Assembly: GCA_977006965.1 (NCBI GenBank)
Contig: OZ345354.1
Span: 1,054,001-1,118,000 of the forward strand
Source of the DNA: Phymatolithon calcareum
Taxonomy: Eukaryota; Rhodophyta; Florideophyceae; Hapalidiales
DNA length: 64,000 nt
Reading direction: 5' to 3'
The position numbers and the translations under genes were made by a program. Shown here piece after piece: positions 30,640-43,396 of the stretch. The notes beneath the pieces were generated by a model, which did no database searches, was not told where the DNA came from, and worked only from the letters and a program-made list of their open reading frames with translations. How positions within the stretch are numbered: position 1 is the first letter of the stretch; every line of letters begins with the position of its first letter.

Positions 30640-33170
30640 ACTATTCTACTGGTCCATAAAATGGCTTGAAGAAAAGAATGAGCCTGGTTCCATGGAGCGA
30701 TGCTATAGCACCCGGTGTGATCACACTCAAAAGACGGATACTCTTAAAAAGCGCGTGTTCAGGAATCACGGTGCTCTTGAAGATTTGGAATTTTCAGCTG
30801 AGTGAGCGTACGGCGACAACCGTGTGCCGTAGAAATCGGTCATGGGATCCCCCAGGATATGAAGCACTTTGAAATGAGCTCGGAAATGGAGCTTTCGAGC
30901 CGTACCCGATAATCTCCCTCCGCGGGAAAAGATCCTTTTGGAACCATCGCCACTGAGATGTAGTGTCTCCGGGTCAGTAGATTGTGCGACACGTCCCACA
31001 ATCACTCATACTTCTTCAATGCCAGCAACCATTTTGCGCCAAATATAAGACGCGATACTCTCTGGTTTCTTAATGAAAACTGTTTCTCCTGAAACCCCTT
31101 CATCGCAAGTCGAGTGAACACGTTAACCGGTTGCAAAGTACATTGCAGGTGCACCCGGTGGCTGCAATGAAAGGAGGCAGCATTTTTTACGACAGGGGGT
31201 GGATCCAATATGCTGAAATTTCCTTAGGAAATCTAGGAAACAGTTGCACCTCCGAGTTGGCTCTCCGGTGTTGGGTGGTTACTCGAATTATTTAAAGATG
31301 CAGAAGGCTTATATACCCAAAGGTTAAATAGTTTGAGTCGGCACGAAACGAACTCTAGTTGGTCCAAATGAAGCAAGGATGTTCCATATAAGCCGAACCA
31401 GAGCATCTATTGGTGAGATCCCTCAAATACGGCGTTCATATTAATATGTTTCTTCATTCATGAGATGACCATCCAAACTACTCCACTTTTCGTAAGCAGC
31501 TTGCAATTGGAAATGGTGTTGTTTTTTTATACTAGTTGATCAAATTGGTTAAAGCTCCGGGTACTGGCAGACACAATGAACAGCGAAAATTCGGGGTGAA
31601 TGGCTGAGAAAATGATTTAGTGCTTCATGAAATTCTGAGATAGAAGTTCCCGGTGATATTTCTCGTCCATCATCTTGACTCTCGGCCTTATAAAATGCAA
31701 AGCAGGCAACATATCTTCATTTTTCTGTGATATTCGTGTGCGAAGACTCCCCGATCATAGTGTTCTCCCAGCTTGTGCTTTTCGTTATTCGATTTTTACC
31801 TCACTGGACAAGCTCTTATTGACCAGGGCTTTTCTTTTTTCAAAAGCTCTATCAATAATATTTCCCTTGCAAAGGTACACTCCTAATGAGAGAATCGAAA
31901 TGATGGTCCTACGATGAATTCCAGTGCTACTTCTCTATGTACTTAGAGATACCGAAATACAGTCCGAAAATGGAAGCAAAATGAGCGGTGAGAGGCATAG
32001 ATGAAGATTTCGTGATTGCAACTTAGTCAAATCATCGCAGAGTAGTATTTTGTGAAGTCGAGCTAGTTCTTGTTTGATGTACATTGCGTCCACATCAATG
32101 GAGCTGGAATAACGCTGCTGCCACCTCATCGGCGAGAGAGAAAGCATTTTTGCAAAATACTGATGTTCCAGGATCTGAGTAGCTCCAAAACAGAGCGAAA
32201 TATCTCACATCAAATTAGGAAGATTCCTATTTGACGGTAGTTTTAATCCTGGTTTGGCTCGGTTGGCACATTAAAACAGGTTTTGGCCAGACGGGGATCT
32301 CATGACCTCACAGCTGTAATCAGGAGGAGCGTTCAGGGAACGCGCGCGGCTCCGAACAGTACGAAAGTTATAATGAACGGCGGATTCCATGAGAGTTAAT
32401 TTTTTCCAAAGATTGGGAAAAGTCCAGCTTAATTCGGGGAAAAAATTAGGCTTTGGTGAAACGGAAGGTTTCACCCCAGTTATCAGAGGTAGCAATGGTG
32501 CACGCAGGCACCAGAGAGGAGTCGGCGAAGGCACGGAGCGACAGAGCCGAGGGCCTTACAACGACTCCATTTTCCTTTTGTTGTTGTTGTTGCTCGAGGC
32601 GCCGAGTTGAGAGGAGGGCGACTGTAATGGTTCGGAATCCAGCGAAAACGCGGATCAAATCGAACCGAACCGAAGCCGACCGCATGAGGAGCATCCACGT
32701 TTTCTTTTTTTTCTATGTGAACGGTCGGCGCTGCAAGCTCGATCGGTTCAGGTACGCAGAATTTCGAGCGGAATGGATGCTTTGCGCAAACGGCACTCTA
32801 AACCGAGTCGGACAGTGCATGCGGAACGCCTCACGGGCAGCGATTCCCACGACGAAAACCAAAAGATTGAGTTGAACCGATGAAAAATCGCTACATGCAA
32901 CGGACAATATAATCCAGCACGTGGGGCGAGAAGCGCCCCCCGCCCCAAAAAAAACAAGTGCCCGCAGCCAAAACTTGTTTCTTGCGAACCCCTTATAAGC
33001 GCGGCATGCACCAGGTAACTCAAACACATTGAGAACACAGCTCCCAGCGGATTACTGGGAAAGACGCCACAGCGCGATTCCCGTACAAGTACTGCAGAGC
33101 GCAGAAGTGGGAAGGAACGAATTCAAAGCGGAACAGTGTGCGTGACACGCAAGAAGCAATTCAACTGGTC
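30640..33170. other. About 2.5 kb with no gene seen
   Basis: Only short frames without motifs. Notable sequence: a (TTG)n microsatellite at about 32577-32592 and a C-rich/A-rich stretch at 32935-32955. The last 300 bases include CCTTATAAGCGCGG at about 32990, a TATA-like box about 255 bp ahead of the DIRS-like gag start, and may be the left terminal region of that element. Confidence 0.4.
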
Positions 33171-33247
33171 GATTGGAACGAGCGCGCCAAGAATCGGTAC
33201 TGAGGAGAACCGACACTCCCACACCACGCGACAAAATTATTCTAAGC

Positions 33248-34752
33248 ATGGATACGAGTGGTAACGGAATCGCGTCCAGAATTAGGGCGCTCGCGGCTGC
33301 CGCGCAAGATCAACCTCAGGATGCGACTGTAGGGAATCCATCGCCTACAGATGTGCCAGGAGTCGTATACTCGGTAACGCATGCCGAGGCGGTGGCCAAT
33401 GGGTGGCCCTTGGACGGAATACGGCCTCTAGGAAGGAAAGGAGTGTTCGTGGAGTGCGAAACTTCCCACAGGGGAACACACAAGTACCTGGCTATCCAGT
33501 CCCTCGGAGGTCCATTTATCCAAAACTCAATCACAGAGCAGCACCAGTCTCAAGAATCCGGGACCGAAACTGGGGACACGGCCGATTCGGAGGCGCAAAA
33601 GCTCATATTTCCGAACTTGGATGCTGTTCTGGCAAAAACGCTGTCGACGCCATTCCAGTTCGTCTCCACTGTTGTCCAGTCTGAGTGGTTCACGAACACT
33701 AGCGCCATCGGTCCAGTTGCCGATACTGTACAGGCGATCCTAAACGATACCGGCGTGAAGGAAAAAATAGAAGGCTTGACGGCACAGCAAATTGCGGTGC
33801 AAAAGTTCGACGCGTTGCTGACCCTGGCGCAGTTCCGTGACGGACGGAAGGGAAATATATCCTGGTTGGGGTCCCCGAGAATTCCAGAACAGTTCTTCGG
33901 GCCGTGCAACTCAGAGTGGCTGCCATGTCTAGCCCAGTGTGGCGTTGTCCTCCGGAGGAATTCATTATTGGAATTGTGCGGGAAACTGCAGACATTTTGG
34001 CACTGGCGCGCGCCACTACGAAGAAAATCTCTTCAACAGGACAGATGGAGTGGAGCGAGGTGGACAGCCTAATGATGCGAGCGCGTCAACTGAAAGCAAA
34101 AGTAGAGCTGGATGTCGTCGACGGCGGCCGTACGTGGAAGGACGTTTGCAATTCCGCCGGAGGCGGAAACTTGGATGATATCATGACCATGATACTAGAT
34201 CAGAGCCGAGAGCGGGAGATGCACCGAGCCCTGTGGGCCGGTACTCCAGATACTCCGGGGAGGGTCTCTGACAGAGCTCTCGGGCTGCCACGCCCAACGT
34301 TTGTCCTGCGGAATGAGCCAAAGGACGGTGAATCGAAACTCTCCGAAAGAGAGATAGATGAGCTGGAAGGTTATCTGAGAAGAGGTGCCACAGCGGAGAT
34401 AGGAATCGGGAAAGCACGACTGCTGACTGAAGCGGCTGGAGATGTGCTTAACGCACACCAGCCAGGAGGAAACGACCTGACGCGCGTGTCATTCCCTGCG
34501 ATTGGGAAGGACTTCATTGGCGCTGTGCGTGATGAAATGTACAAGGAGAACTCCTTGCGTTTCGTCCCAGAGGTCGCGCTGACCAAGCTGTTGACGCTAC
34601 GCATGCGAACAAGCGATGGATTGAGGCTCGAGCTCTTCGGCGGTGTGGCTTTTAAAGACATCTCGGATGAGACACCTGACTTTGTAAAAGTGCAGACAGC
34701 AACAAGGAACATCCTGACACGGAAGGCAAAGAACCACACATCGAAGGCGTAG
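33248..34752 (+). pseudogene. Gag-like protein of the DIRS-like element
   Basis: Starts at ATG 33248 (MDTSGNGIASRIRALAAAAQ) and runs to about 33960, where a frameshift leads into the overlapping frame that ends at 34752. The protein is acidic-basic mixed, with predicted helices (for example EFIIGIVRETADILALARAT and ADILALARATTKKISS) and no recognised enzymatic motif. Position upstream of a zinc-knuckle frame and RT, length of about 500 residues and lack of membrane segments fit a nucleocapsid protein. No relatives were identifiable by eye. Confidence 0.6.
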
Positions 34753-34796
34753 CGCTGGCAGCAAAACGCCTCCATCATACCACAGTACTTTCCTGG

Positions 34797-35444
34797 GTGC
34801 AGGTCATAGAGCTGGGGTTAATGTTGAAGGGGGCACACTTCACGCACGGAGGAGCTACCAGCGTAAAAGGCCTATTCCGCACGTTTATCTACCGTCTGTC
34901 GGAGCACGCGGAGGCCGTGCGGGGGGTCGTGAATGGTGATATTACAGAGCTATCTCCACTCATTGTACTTGAACAAAGGTCGCGCGTGGTATTCGACGAC
35001 ACGATTGCAGCTGCGAAACACCATTGCATGCAAGCGTATAAGCGGGAAAACATCGACGATGGAGAAACCGTTCTCGGGAAAGCCCTTAGGAAGCCAGAAG
35101 GTATTGACGCTAACGGAAAGCTTGAGAAATACAAACGGAAGACGGAGACTGTCCCCCTAAGCGGGGTACGAAGCAGGCATCCGGGAGGAAGGGACGACAC
35201 CTTGGCACGAGACGTTGGGGAAGGGCATCAGGAGAAGAAGCCAAGGGTGCAGTTACTACCATGTTTCCGGTGTAACAAGCATGGGCATCACTTCTCTAAA
35301 TGTGTTGCGTCAGATTGGTGCGAAATTCAGGCAAGCTGGCCCGCTCGAATCCGCGAGATTGCGAAAGAAGCAGGAGAGGCGGCAGGTGCACCAGTTCGAT
35401 ATCAGAAAGCGATGCTGGGGGCCCCTGGCCACCAGAAGCCGTGA
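34797..35444 (+). pseudogene. Zinc-knuckle frame of the DIRS-like element
   Basis: 215-codon frame with a retroviral-type zinc knuckle near residue 157: CFRCNKHGHHFSKC, C-x2-C-x4-H-x4-C exactly. It is preceded by a basic region (KYKRKTETVPL) and is probably the C-terminal half of gag, separated from 34752 by a stop or frameshift of 45 bases. It would bind element RNA. Confidence 0.75.
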
Positions 35445-35599
35445 CTAACCGAGCGCAAACGGCCCTACAGCCGCAGAGCGCGGAAGGATGAAGTGGCGCC
35501 GCCGCAGAAGGCGGTAAAGCTTACCACGACAAAACTTGCGATCTCCTTGAGAGCGGACATGACCGCCAAAACAGTGAGACAAAGAAGCTTAAGAGAGAG

Positions 35600-38266
35600 A
35601 TGGATCAGATACCACATTCATCTCCACTGAAAAATTGCTTCAACCAGGAGCTCAAAAAAGCACCGGCGGACACCACAGGAGAGCACAGGCAGACTCCTGT
35701 ACGCTTTGGCATAACCCACGCCGGAATTCCAATATCCATAGGCATTCCAACCGTTCAGTTTAAGAAAGGAGAGGATGCACCTGCTGTTCCAACACTCGAT
35801 GGGGAATGTCTGGATTCGGAAGCCTCGGAGCTGCCATTGGACAGCGCTGATAGCACAAGCAAGGGATCTATAGCGCAAAACGACCTGGACGTTGACTCTG
35901 GGCAGTGGCGTAAGGTGGTTCTCGTGAATGTTAACCTCGAGGCTAGGACAAGAAGGAACCCATCGAGAAGATATCGTGAAAAAGGATACTTTGTTGTGCC
36001 GCAGGAGAAAGCTGTTGGAGTTGAGGCCCGACAGCGCAAATTCCCCTTGGGTGATCAGGCCCCGGCAACAATTCCACCGGACGAACCGATAGCAGTGCCA
36101 AGTGACCTAAGTGCTGAGGTGAAACGAAACTTGAAAAATTGGGAAGATTGCTTTGCCACGGATGCTATACACCGTCTTCAGGGAGCGCGGAAGCGTCTAG
36201 ACAAGGACGACGAGCAACGAATCGCCGAAAACCATATTCACAGGAGGAGAGCTGTGCCAGGGAACTCAAGCGCAGAGGTCCGCATCGGACCTAATGAATA
36301 TCATCCCACTGTCGTTAATGTCATCCGTGCTGGGTTCACACTCGAGCAACCGAAAAACTCCCCTCCAAAAATTCGCGCAGTGGTCCCGCTGCAGCGAAGA
36401 GACTGGGGATTCGACGCGGAAAGGCTTATGCAAGACGGCATGATCATCGATTGGCGGGACAAAGAGCTGCTACTCTACTTGAAGTGGGGATTCTACGACT
36501 ACTCTCCGGACACACCGCCAATCTGCTCATTCTCTCCGCACGAAAAGAAAATATGGGAGGCAGGGAGAGAATTCGAGGAGGCAATCCAAGAGGAGATCTC
36601 GGAGAGCTGGATCGGGGAATCCCAAGACCATCCTCCAACAGTCCCGTTTCAAGTAACACCGGGCAGTGTCGAGAAAAAGCGGGATAATTCGTGGCGCCTT
36701 GTATGGAACGCAAGCTGGCCAGCTCTCGGTACACATGAGAGCTTGGTTAATACGAGTGACAACGGATGGATCCCGGTTTCGTCAAATGCGAACACTCGGC
36801 TCCCGGAAAACCTTCAGTTTGAATGGGGAGCCATAGAGATCAACAACGAAATACTGGAGATCTTGGCTGATGGCGCTAGGTGTGCAGGCGAAAAATTGCT
36901 CGGCACAACGCTTGACCTCAAGAAATAGTTTCGGCAGCTCGCTATGTCAAAGGGTGAAAGGTGGAAGACTACTATGCATGTAATGGGCGAATTTAGGCAG
37001 GACAAAAGGATGCAGATGGGTCGTTCGTCCTCCGCCCATTCAGCGCAGAGAAATACTCTTCTGATTGCCGAGCTGATTGAGCGCGCCGCCCGCTCGGAAA
37101 GGTGGGGTCTCGAGGAAGGCGAGTGGACGGCGGCTGGAAAGCGAGAGAACTGGAGTCGCCTACAGCACTGGCGGTCACAGAGAAGAGCCTGCTTCCCGGA
37201 CGACCCAAGACAGGATGGTGTCTTGGTAATCACAACCTTCCAGGACGATATTACCGTCTTTGTTATTGGGGAATACACAGCGAGAGACGCAGCTATCGGA
37301 ATCAGGAGACTGCGTTACAACCTGCGTCTAAGCGAAAAGGAGGAGGCCAATATGCCTTTCTCAGAGCGATTTTCGTCCATCGGGGCAATCTACGAGACTA
37401 GCGACCTTAACAACATCGTCTGCAAGCCTCGGAATGAAAAAGTTGAGAACTTCAGAGCAGGAATCGAATCCATGCGCATGAAAGCAGGGCGTGTTGTGCC
37501 ACTACTGTGCCTCCAAACATTTGTCGGTCTGCACCACTTCTTATCGCGTTTCGTTAACGACGGCAACTTTAGGTGCAACTTTGCGTGCCGGTGTCTTCGA
37601 AGTCTGCCCGAGACGCGAAGCCCGACCGGAGAAGTGGGCCACGAGCTCATTGCCGATGCGGAAGAGCTGCTGTGCCTGCTAGAGTCTGGTGATCTTGCGC
37701 GTATTACTAGAGACCCAGCATTTCTGCACCCAGGACAACAGGGGGCGAACTCAGACGCGAGCGGATCAGCGGGGACCCTAGGGAAGGGATGGGGTGTTTG
37801 TGTTATGGGATATACCGCGTCCGGAGGTTGGAATGTGCGTGTCCGCAAAGCGTTATGTGACGGGGTGATTTCGATATCCCCGTTGGAACTCCTGACTATC
37901 GCTTTTGCGTTGTACGTCGGCGTGGAATCGGGGACCATCGGTACAAACGAGCAGATCGTAATTCGAAACGACAATGAAAGCGCATGTAATGCCGTAAATA
38001 CGCAACGAGCATTCTCGCTTCCTATGCTACAGGCTCTGAGCATAGTGCGGAAGGTACAAAAGTCGTGCGGAGTGTCAATTTGGATGCATCACATACCGGG
38101 GAATCGGAACAAAATCGCGGACTACCTCAGCCGCGCGCGTCGTTTCGATGGAGTTCGTGAAGCGAGAGATACCTGGATCGTGAGAGACGGTAAGGTGCCA
38201 CCTGAGGCGAATGAGTGGGCAGAGGCCGTAGCGGCAGCCGGATACCGGGAGAGACGTCGTCGATAG
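35600..38266 (+). pseudogene. Reverse transcriptase and RNase H of the DIRS-like element
   Basis: Frame 35600-36928 ends at a TAG inside RT motif A (TTLDLKK-stop-FRQLAM) and the protein resumes in 36944-38266. Finger region: PFQVTPGSVEKKRDNSWRLV. Motif C is ITTFQDDITVFV, with both aspartates but Phe-Gln where most RTs have Tyr-x. RNase H has SDASGSAGTLGKGWG (D), SPLELLTIAFAL (E), IRNDNESACNAV (D) and NRNKIADYLSRA (D), the complete four-residue site as in DIRS RNase H. The motif B region (GRSSSAHSAQRNTLLIAE) is unusual for retroelements. Length and order fit DIRS/Ngaro pol. Confidence 0.82.
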
Positions 38267-38533
38267 TATTTGCTTGCTCTCTTGTAGAAGTAAACGAGGC
38301 AAAGCTCAATTATGCATGGATGGCACCAACGGGCTACGAAGATGTTACCAGTTACTTAAAAGCACCGCAGTGCCATTGCATCCTGGAGTATCGATCGGAC
38401 CAGTATGGCTATGCTCAAAGCTCGTACAGGGATCATAACCCTCGGACTACGATCACAGCAGCCGACTCATACCGGTCACAGCTAAGAGTTTTGGCCGCAC
38501 ACGCCTCGCTCATCGGTCCCCTCTTCCCGAAGA

Positions 38534-39827
38534 GTGAATATGGCACGACGTGGCCGCCATTCCCGCGGGGGTGGGTACAGCAGGAGGAGATTCGACATAC
38601 ACGAGGGGGGTCCAAGATCAAGGCCGGTTACTTCGGCAGCTCAGCGACGAATGGCATCTCGAGCACAGAACAGGGTGGCAATCGTGGAAAGGCTGCAGGC
38701 ACTGACAGCTGGAGCCAGCTCCAATGGCCGCGCCTTGGGGACGGTGCAGACCGTGAGCTCCCATTTATCTTATTGGTACGAATTCTGCTCCGTCAAAGAA
38801 CTCGACCCCACAGCGTTCGGTTCCCTTCCACGAGGGAGCATTCGGCCGGCACTGGAGCAGCTCAACAATGAAATATCTGTGTTTGCCGAGTTTGCAACGT
38901 ACATCGTCTACTACCCACGTACCTCCGAACACGGCGAGTTACGCGGAGCAGGTGATTTCTTCGGTACGCAGCCACTACGCGGCGAAAGTGGGACGAAGAC
39001 CAGGCCTTCGCGAGGGAGCGTTTGGTAGCAATCGGCTTGATCTCGTAATGAAGGGTCTACATAAGGTCAGTCCCAGCAAGACGGCTCCCCGACTGCCAGT
39101 GCTGCCGCAGCACATGCGCGCCGTACGGAAGCTTCTGGACTTAAAAGCAAATCAGGTGCACCGAGTACTCTGGGCTCTGTGGATGTGCCAGTGGCAAGGG
39201 GTACTCCGGAGCGGAGACCTAATTCGGGGGAAAAGAGAAGAAAGCCGAGAGTGGGATCCGCGGTTTGACACACATCTGGGAAGGTTGAGCGCAGACTTGG
39301 GGCGGGATGTGCATGGCCGTGTGCTCGGAGCGAGGCTGGTAATAAGGCTGCAACCCAACAAAACTGATCCATCTGGGGAGCGGGGGACGGTAAAGACTTT
39401 TATTCTAGACGAAGAAGTGACGGCTCTGTCCGCCGCACGCGCCGTGATGGACATGCTTGACGGAGATCCTACCGACGGAGATCAAACAGAAATCCCTCTC
39501 TTTCTGATTCCAGGAACGGGGAACGAGATAACCTATGAAGAATCACGACGGGCTCTTGCAAAATTCTTGACTCTGGCCGGCCACCCGGACCTCTCCCGTG
39601 GATTACACTCGCTACGTATTGGGGGAGCCACAGTGTACGCCAATATTCCAGACGGGGGAGAACTTCTGGCAGGTTTCATGGGTCTATGGATATCAGATGC
39701 TCGTAAGCGATATCTGTGGGCAGGAAGTGGCAGGGTGGACACAGCGGGCGTACTTGTAGGGCGTCAGAAATCTTTGCAATTGGCGATAAGAGCGGGACCA
39801 GTTTCGTCCTACGCGCGTTCAGGGTGA
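38534..39827 (+). pseudogene. Tyrosine recombinase of the DIRS-like element
   Basis: N-terminal half in 38534-39028 (SSHLSYWYEFCSVKELDPT, a core-binding helical domain), frameshift near 38880-38940, then 38868-39827 for the catalytic domain. Catalytic residues: first Arg in GVLRSGDLIRG, then HSLRIGGATVYAN (H-x-x-R) and the nucleophile Tyr in SDARKRYLWAG. The last conserved box reads FMGLWISDA, which is close to the 'G-x-W-x-S-D-A' of DIRS recombinases. It would integrate circular cDNA without target duplication. Confidence 0.85.
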
Positions 39828-39829
39828 TG

Positions 39830-42640
39830 ACGATATCGGATAGAATGCGGAAGAGGGGTTGAGCAAGCTGAGCGCATTTCTATTGACAAAACGACTCCCA
39901 AGAGTTTACTTGGTTTGCTCGTAGGTCTAAGCTAGGAATTCACTGCTCAGAAGTGACCAGCACAACCTTGAGTGTCTCCACAATACCACGGTTAACCGTG
40001 GGTCAGGGTGGGACCGTCCGCTAAAAGTCGATGTTTGAAATCAGCGTGGTCCCCCCTCCAAACAGCAAGATAGTAAAATATTTTCATCCTTTCTTCTTCA
40101 TATTCAGAGCTGGCATCTTTTCCGCTTGTGCCTAATACGAAATGTGGTCGGAGTTTTGAGCGTACGTGGAAGAAAGTAGTAATATGCTCAGATATTGGAT
40201 TGAACCTTCTCTCTTGTTTGGTCGCATTACAAAGCATACTCGAAGCAGCTCATTCGCCACTTTCCGAGCCATTGCCTATTTTCACAACGAAGGCACCATT
40301 AGTAAATTAATTTCGTGCGCTTGTGAAGAGAATTTGAAGAGGTTTTTGCACATTTGCGGACTTCAGAATGAACTGAACCTTGATGCTATGTTCTCAGCAT
40401 GGTATATGCATGCAGCAGGTATTCTTATTACTTGGCGATCGATCGCGGGACGATGGCCATCCCTGTGGTGGTAGAATTCATAAATATCCCCTGCAATCGA
40501 CGGAAACTATCTTGGTACGTGTTGCAGCAGAAGTCTTTAGCAATCTGGATTACAGATGTCTCTGAAACGGTTCTTAAAATGCTGCAAAGCGTGTTCCTGC
40601 AGAATTCCTGGCCGTCTTGAGATATTTATGCCGCATGGATGCGGGCCCCGAAGCCCTCGAGCTTGGACTCTTATTCAGTCGCCTTTTGAGTCTGTACTCT
40701 TCGAGAAATGTGCCGCCACTAGCAGTAATGTGGCACAGCCAGTAGTCTAGAACGCACGTTTGTACGCACTATTCTTTGGTGCCGCAAAAACTAAAAGTAA
40801 TTCCTCTTACGTCAAAGCAGGAAAATCAAATCCGCTACAATCAAATTGATTGCCGTTGCAAAGCTACATTTTTGTACGCTTCAAAAAGCGTTGCTTACGT
40901 CTGTGGGGTCTGAACTCGAATTTGACAATAATATCATGCCCCAAAATTATACTCAACCAGATTGGATATGATTCTGCCCGCTTGCAGTGAGGCGACCGAA
41001 TAAGAGCTTCACATGCAACAAGTCTGATCGGCATAGAAGAATTGGTCGGTTGCAGGTCGCAGCGAACTTGCTACCTGTCGAAGTGCGATACGCCTCTTAA
41101 TCAGATCTATCTGATTCACAAGTATCATCCACATCCTTCTACGACTCCCTGTTTTCATTTCGGTCGCTTCTGATTCTTAGATTCATTTGCTCTTCATGTC
41201 ATAACGTATCCAGAGCTTCGTGGACTCGTTGCAATCACATTTCGTTGAGATTTTCACTGGCTCTCACAGCTCGTGCTTTAGGAGCACCCCATGACTGTTG
41301 CGCGCCTTTTTTTCGTCTGTGACTCCAATTTCAGTCAAGCACCTGTTTTCGCACTCTCGAGAGGACTGAAGGGTTTAATGTGCAATTTTAAACGTGTACT
41401 ATGTCACTAGAAATCTGAAACCGCAGTATATCTGTCTCTTGATTTCAGACAGAAGACAATGGATTTCAAATGTGAACTCGGTCAATTGCGAAACAAGAAG
41501 TCTAAGAAAGTCACTAACAGCGCACGCCTGAGGGGAGATCTTATACAGCGACCAGGTTGGGAGACGACCGCAAGTGTCAGCTCATTATATCGATTTATTT
41601 CCCGTTGAGAAAAGCGAAGTGAACATGCAGCTGGGCAATGACCACTTCTGAGCACACTTAATAAACTCTTTTGTACAAAAGTCAGACTTCACTGCTGAAG
41701 AATAAAGCACAAGTAGCATTGAAATCGGCGATTCAAATACCTGACGTATTCAAAAAGCACACGGAACATCCGGATAATGTCGAGAAGAGCCGCTTTCCAG
41801 CTTGGGATCTTGTTCCGGTTACAAATTCTATCGATGAATTGCGCTGCTAATTCGTTTCTTCTTGTCTCGGCGGCAGTGGACATAGCTCTAGATTCAAACT
41901 TGGTCAGCGAATGGAAATTGTCGAGACCACGATCATTCCAAAACCGCTGTTCGATGAAGCATTGAACAAGAAGTCATGCGGAATAATCGAACTGGTCTTT
42001 CACAGTCGCCTGGGGGTTGCGAACATGTTGTGCGCGATGAAAACTGATTGGTCAGGTGACGCACGCGTGCAGTCTTTGCAAGAATCTGTCTCAGTAGTCC
42101 TGTTGGAGACTATGAACGTAGCTCACCAAATAATCCTTGATAGAGCCATATTTCTTAACGTCGATAATGCGCATATCAGTGCTTTTTGTCGAAGTTCGCA
42201 TCTTGTATGTCGCAATGTGGTATGCTATTGACTTCATCTCCAACAAAAGGAGGTCTATTCGAGATCCTCTGCACGCAGGATACTGTCACCGCTGCACCTC
42301 TGCTGTGGTGCTTGTGTATGTTTGTTTCTACACTCTCGTTCAATGCGCAGCGGAAGACTACAAAGAGATGTCTGCGTCCATTGCGACCGCTATTCATTGC
42401 AATGTGTCTGATGATAGTGAAGTCAAAGACAACTCTTGAGGCAGGAAGAAATATATCGGAGTCATCCCAAGCACGTTGAGGTGCCTTAACAGTTCAAAAA
42501 TATTGGCATTTCGTTCAGTTTGTTGCACAATTGGGCCAAATCGATAGTTTAATTATAGTCCGATCGGTTTATCATAAACAGTACAGTGCGGCTCAGTTGT
42601 CAAGAGAAAAATTCGTGTGTTATACTTAAGATAAGGTCCG
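39830..42640. other. About 2.8 kb with no recognised gene
   Basis: Open frames up to about 106 codons occur (for example 40166-40474 and 41911-42231, plus strand), but none carries a motif I recognise and none is joined by convincing splice sites. Part of the left edge may be the 3' terminal region of the DIRS-like element. A lone B-box-like GGGTTCGATTCC at about 42648 has no A box upstream. Confidence 0.35.
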
Positions 42641-42680
42641 GGTTCGATTCCAAGTGAGGACTGACACAAGGGAAAATTTG

Positions 42681-42905
42681 ATTGGCTGAATCAAATGGCT
42701 TCTCATTGGGTGATAGTAATGAATCAAACAAGCGCTAATTGGGTGATATAAGGCAAACTTCCATTGGCTAACTAGATCCATTCATTCAAAGCCGATTGGA
42801 CAACCAATGGCCACAGCATGAGAACCGATTGGTTAGAAGAAGATTAGGTTGATTGGCTGATACTGTGCCACAATGTGCCACAATGGCAGCAAAGGTCTAT
42901 ATAAG
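42681..42905 (+). promoter_or_regulatory. Promoter with eight CCAAT boxes and a TATA box
   Basis: ATTGG cores occur at 42681, 42705, 42738, 42763, 42795, 42828 and 42852, and CCAAT at 42804. Their spacing of 24-33 bp is fairly regular. The last lies 46 bp ahead of TATATAA at 42898. Most cores sit in the fuller form GATTGGCTGA or ATTGGGTGA, close to the NF-Y site (reverse of CCAAT). This arrangement is a strong RNA polymerase II promoter signature, pointing to the reading frame at 43397. It might alternatively belong to an LTR, but no LTR pair was found. Confidence 0.7.
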
Positions 42906-43396
42906 GGGTAGCTGAGGGGTTAGTAGAGGGTGGCGTCTGCGAGCGAAAGCGAGCGAGCGTCAAGGTAAAGCGTTGAAAAAAAAAGTAAGTGAAATTTAAA
43001 CTTTCGCAAAGCGCGGGTGCGAACGAGACGCGCGACACAGACGCGTGCGTTTCCTCCTTCTTTAGAGGCAAGGTTCTATATCCGCGTGGCTTAGAGCCTA
43101 TAAGTCTAGATTAGAGCTTGTGATCTAAATAAGGCCAAAGGAAAGAAGTGAGGTTGTGGGAGTTAGATTAGAATTAGACTACTGTTGTATCCTATAGTTT
43201 CTTCGTTCTATAACGTCTGTCAGCCGGAACGGGCGTCTCTGCTTTAAAGCGGAGGCGGGATAGAAGCTCGGATAGACCAACAGAGTCTAATATAATCTAA
43301 TCTCCGACACCGGGGTCTAAACTACTACTATCTAAGTGTACTGTAGTGTAAATAAGACGTAGATGTAAGTAGTTCAGAAGCTGACACAAGTTTACT

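Larger units (their letters stand above)
33248..39827 (+). mobile_element. DIRS-like tyrosine-recombinase retroelement
   Basis: Plus-strand series: gag-like frames (33248-34752), zinc-knuckle frame (34797-35444), RT plus RNase H (35600-38266) and tyrosine recombinase (38534-39827). Retroelements that carry a tyrosine recombinase in place of a DDE integrase are the DIRS order (DIRS, Ngaro, PAT, Viper). There is no protease motif and no integrase. Frames are broken by about three frameshifts and one TAG, but every domain is nearly complete. I could not find the inverted or split direct terminal repeats expected for the group, so the ends are only the coding limits. Confidence 0.85.

Noticed and set aside
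42630-42670. tRNA gene at GGGTTCGATTCC
   Set aside because: Only a B box is present; no A box or acceptor pairing upstream.
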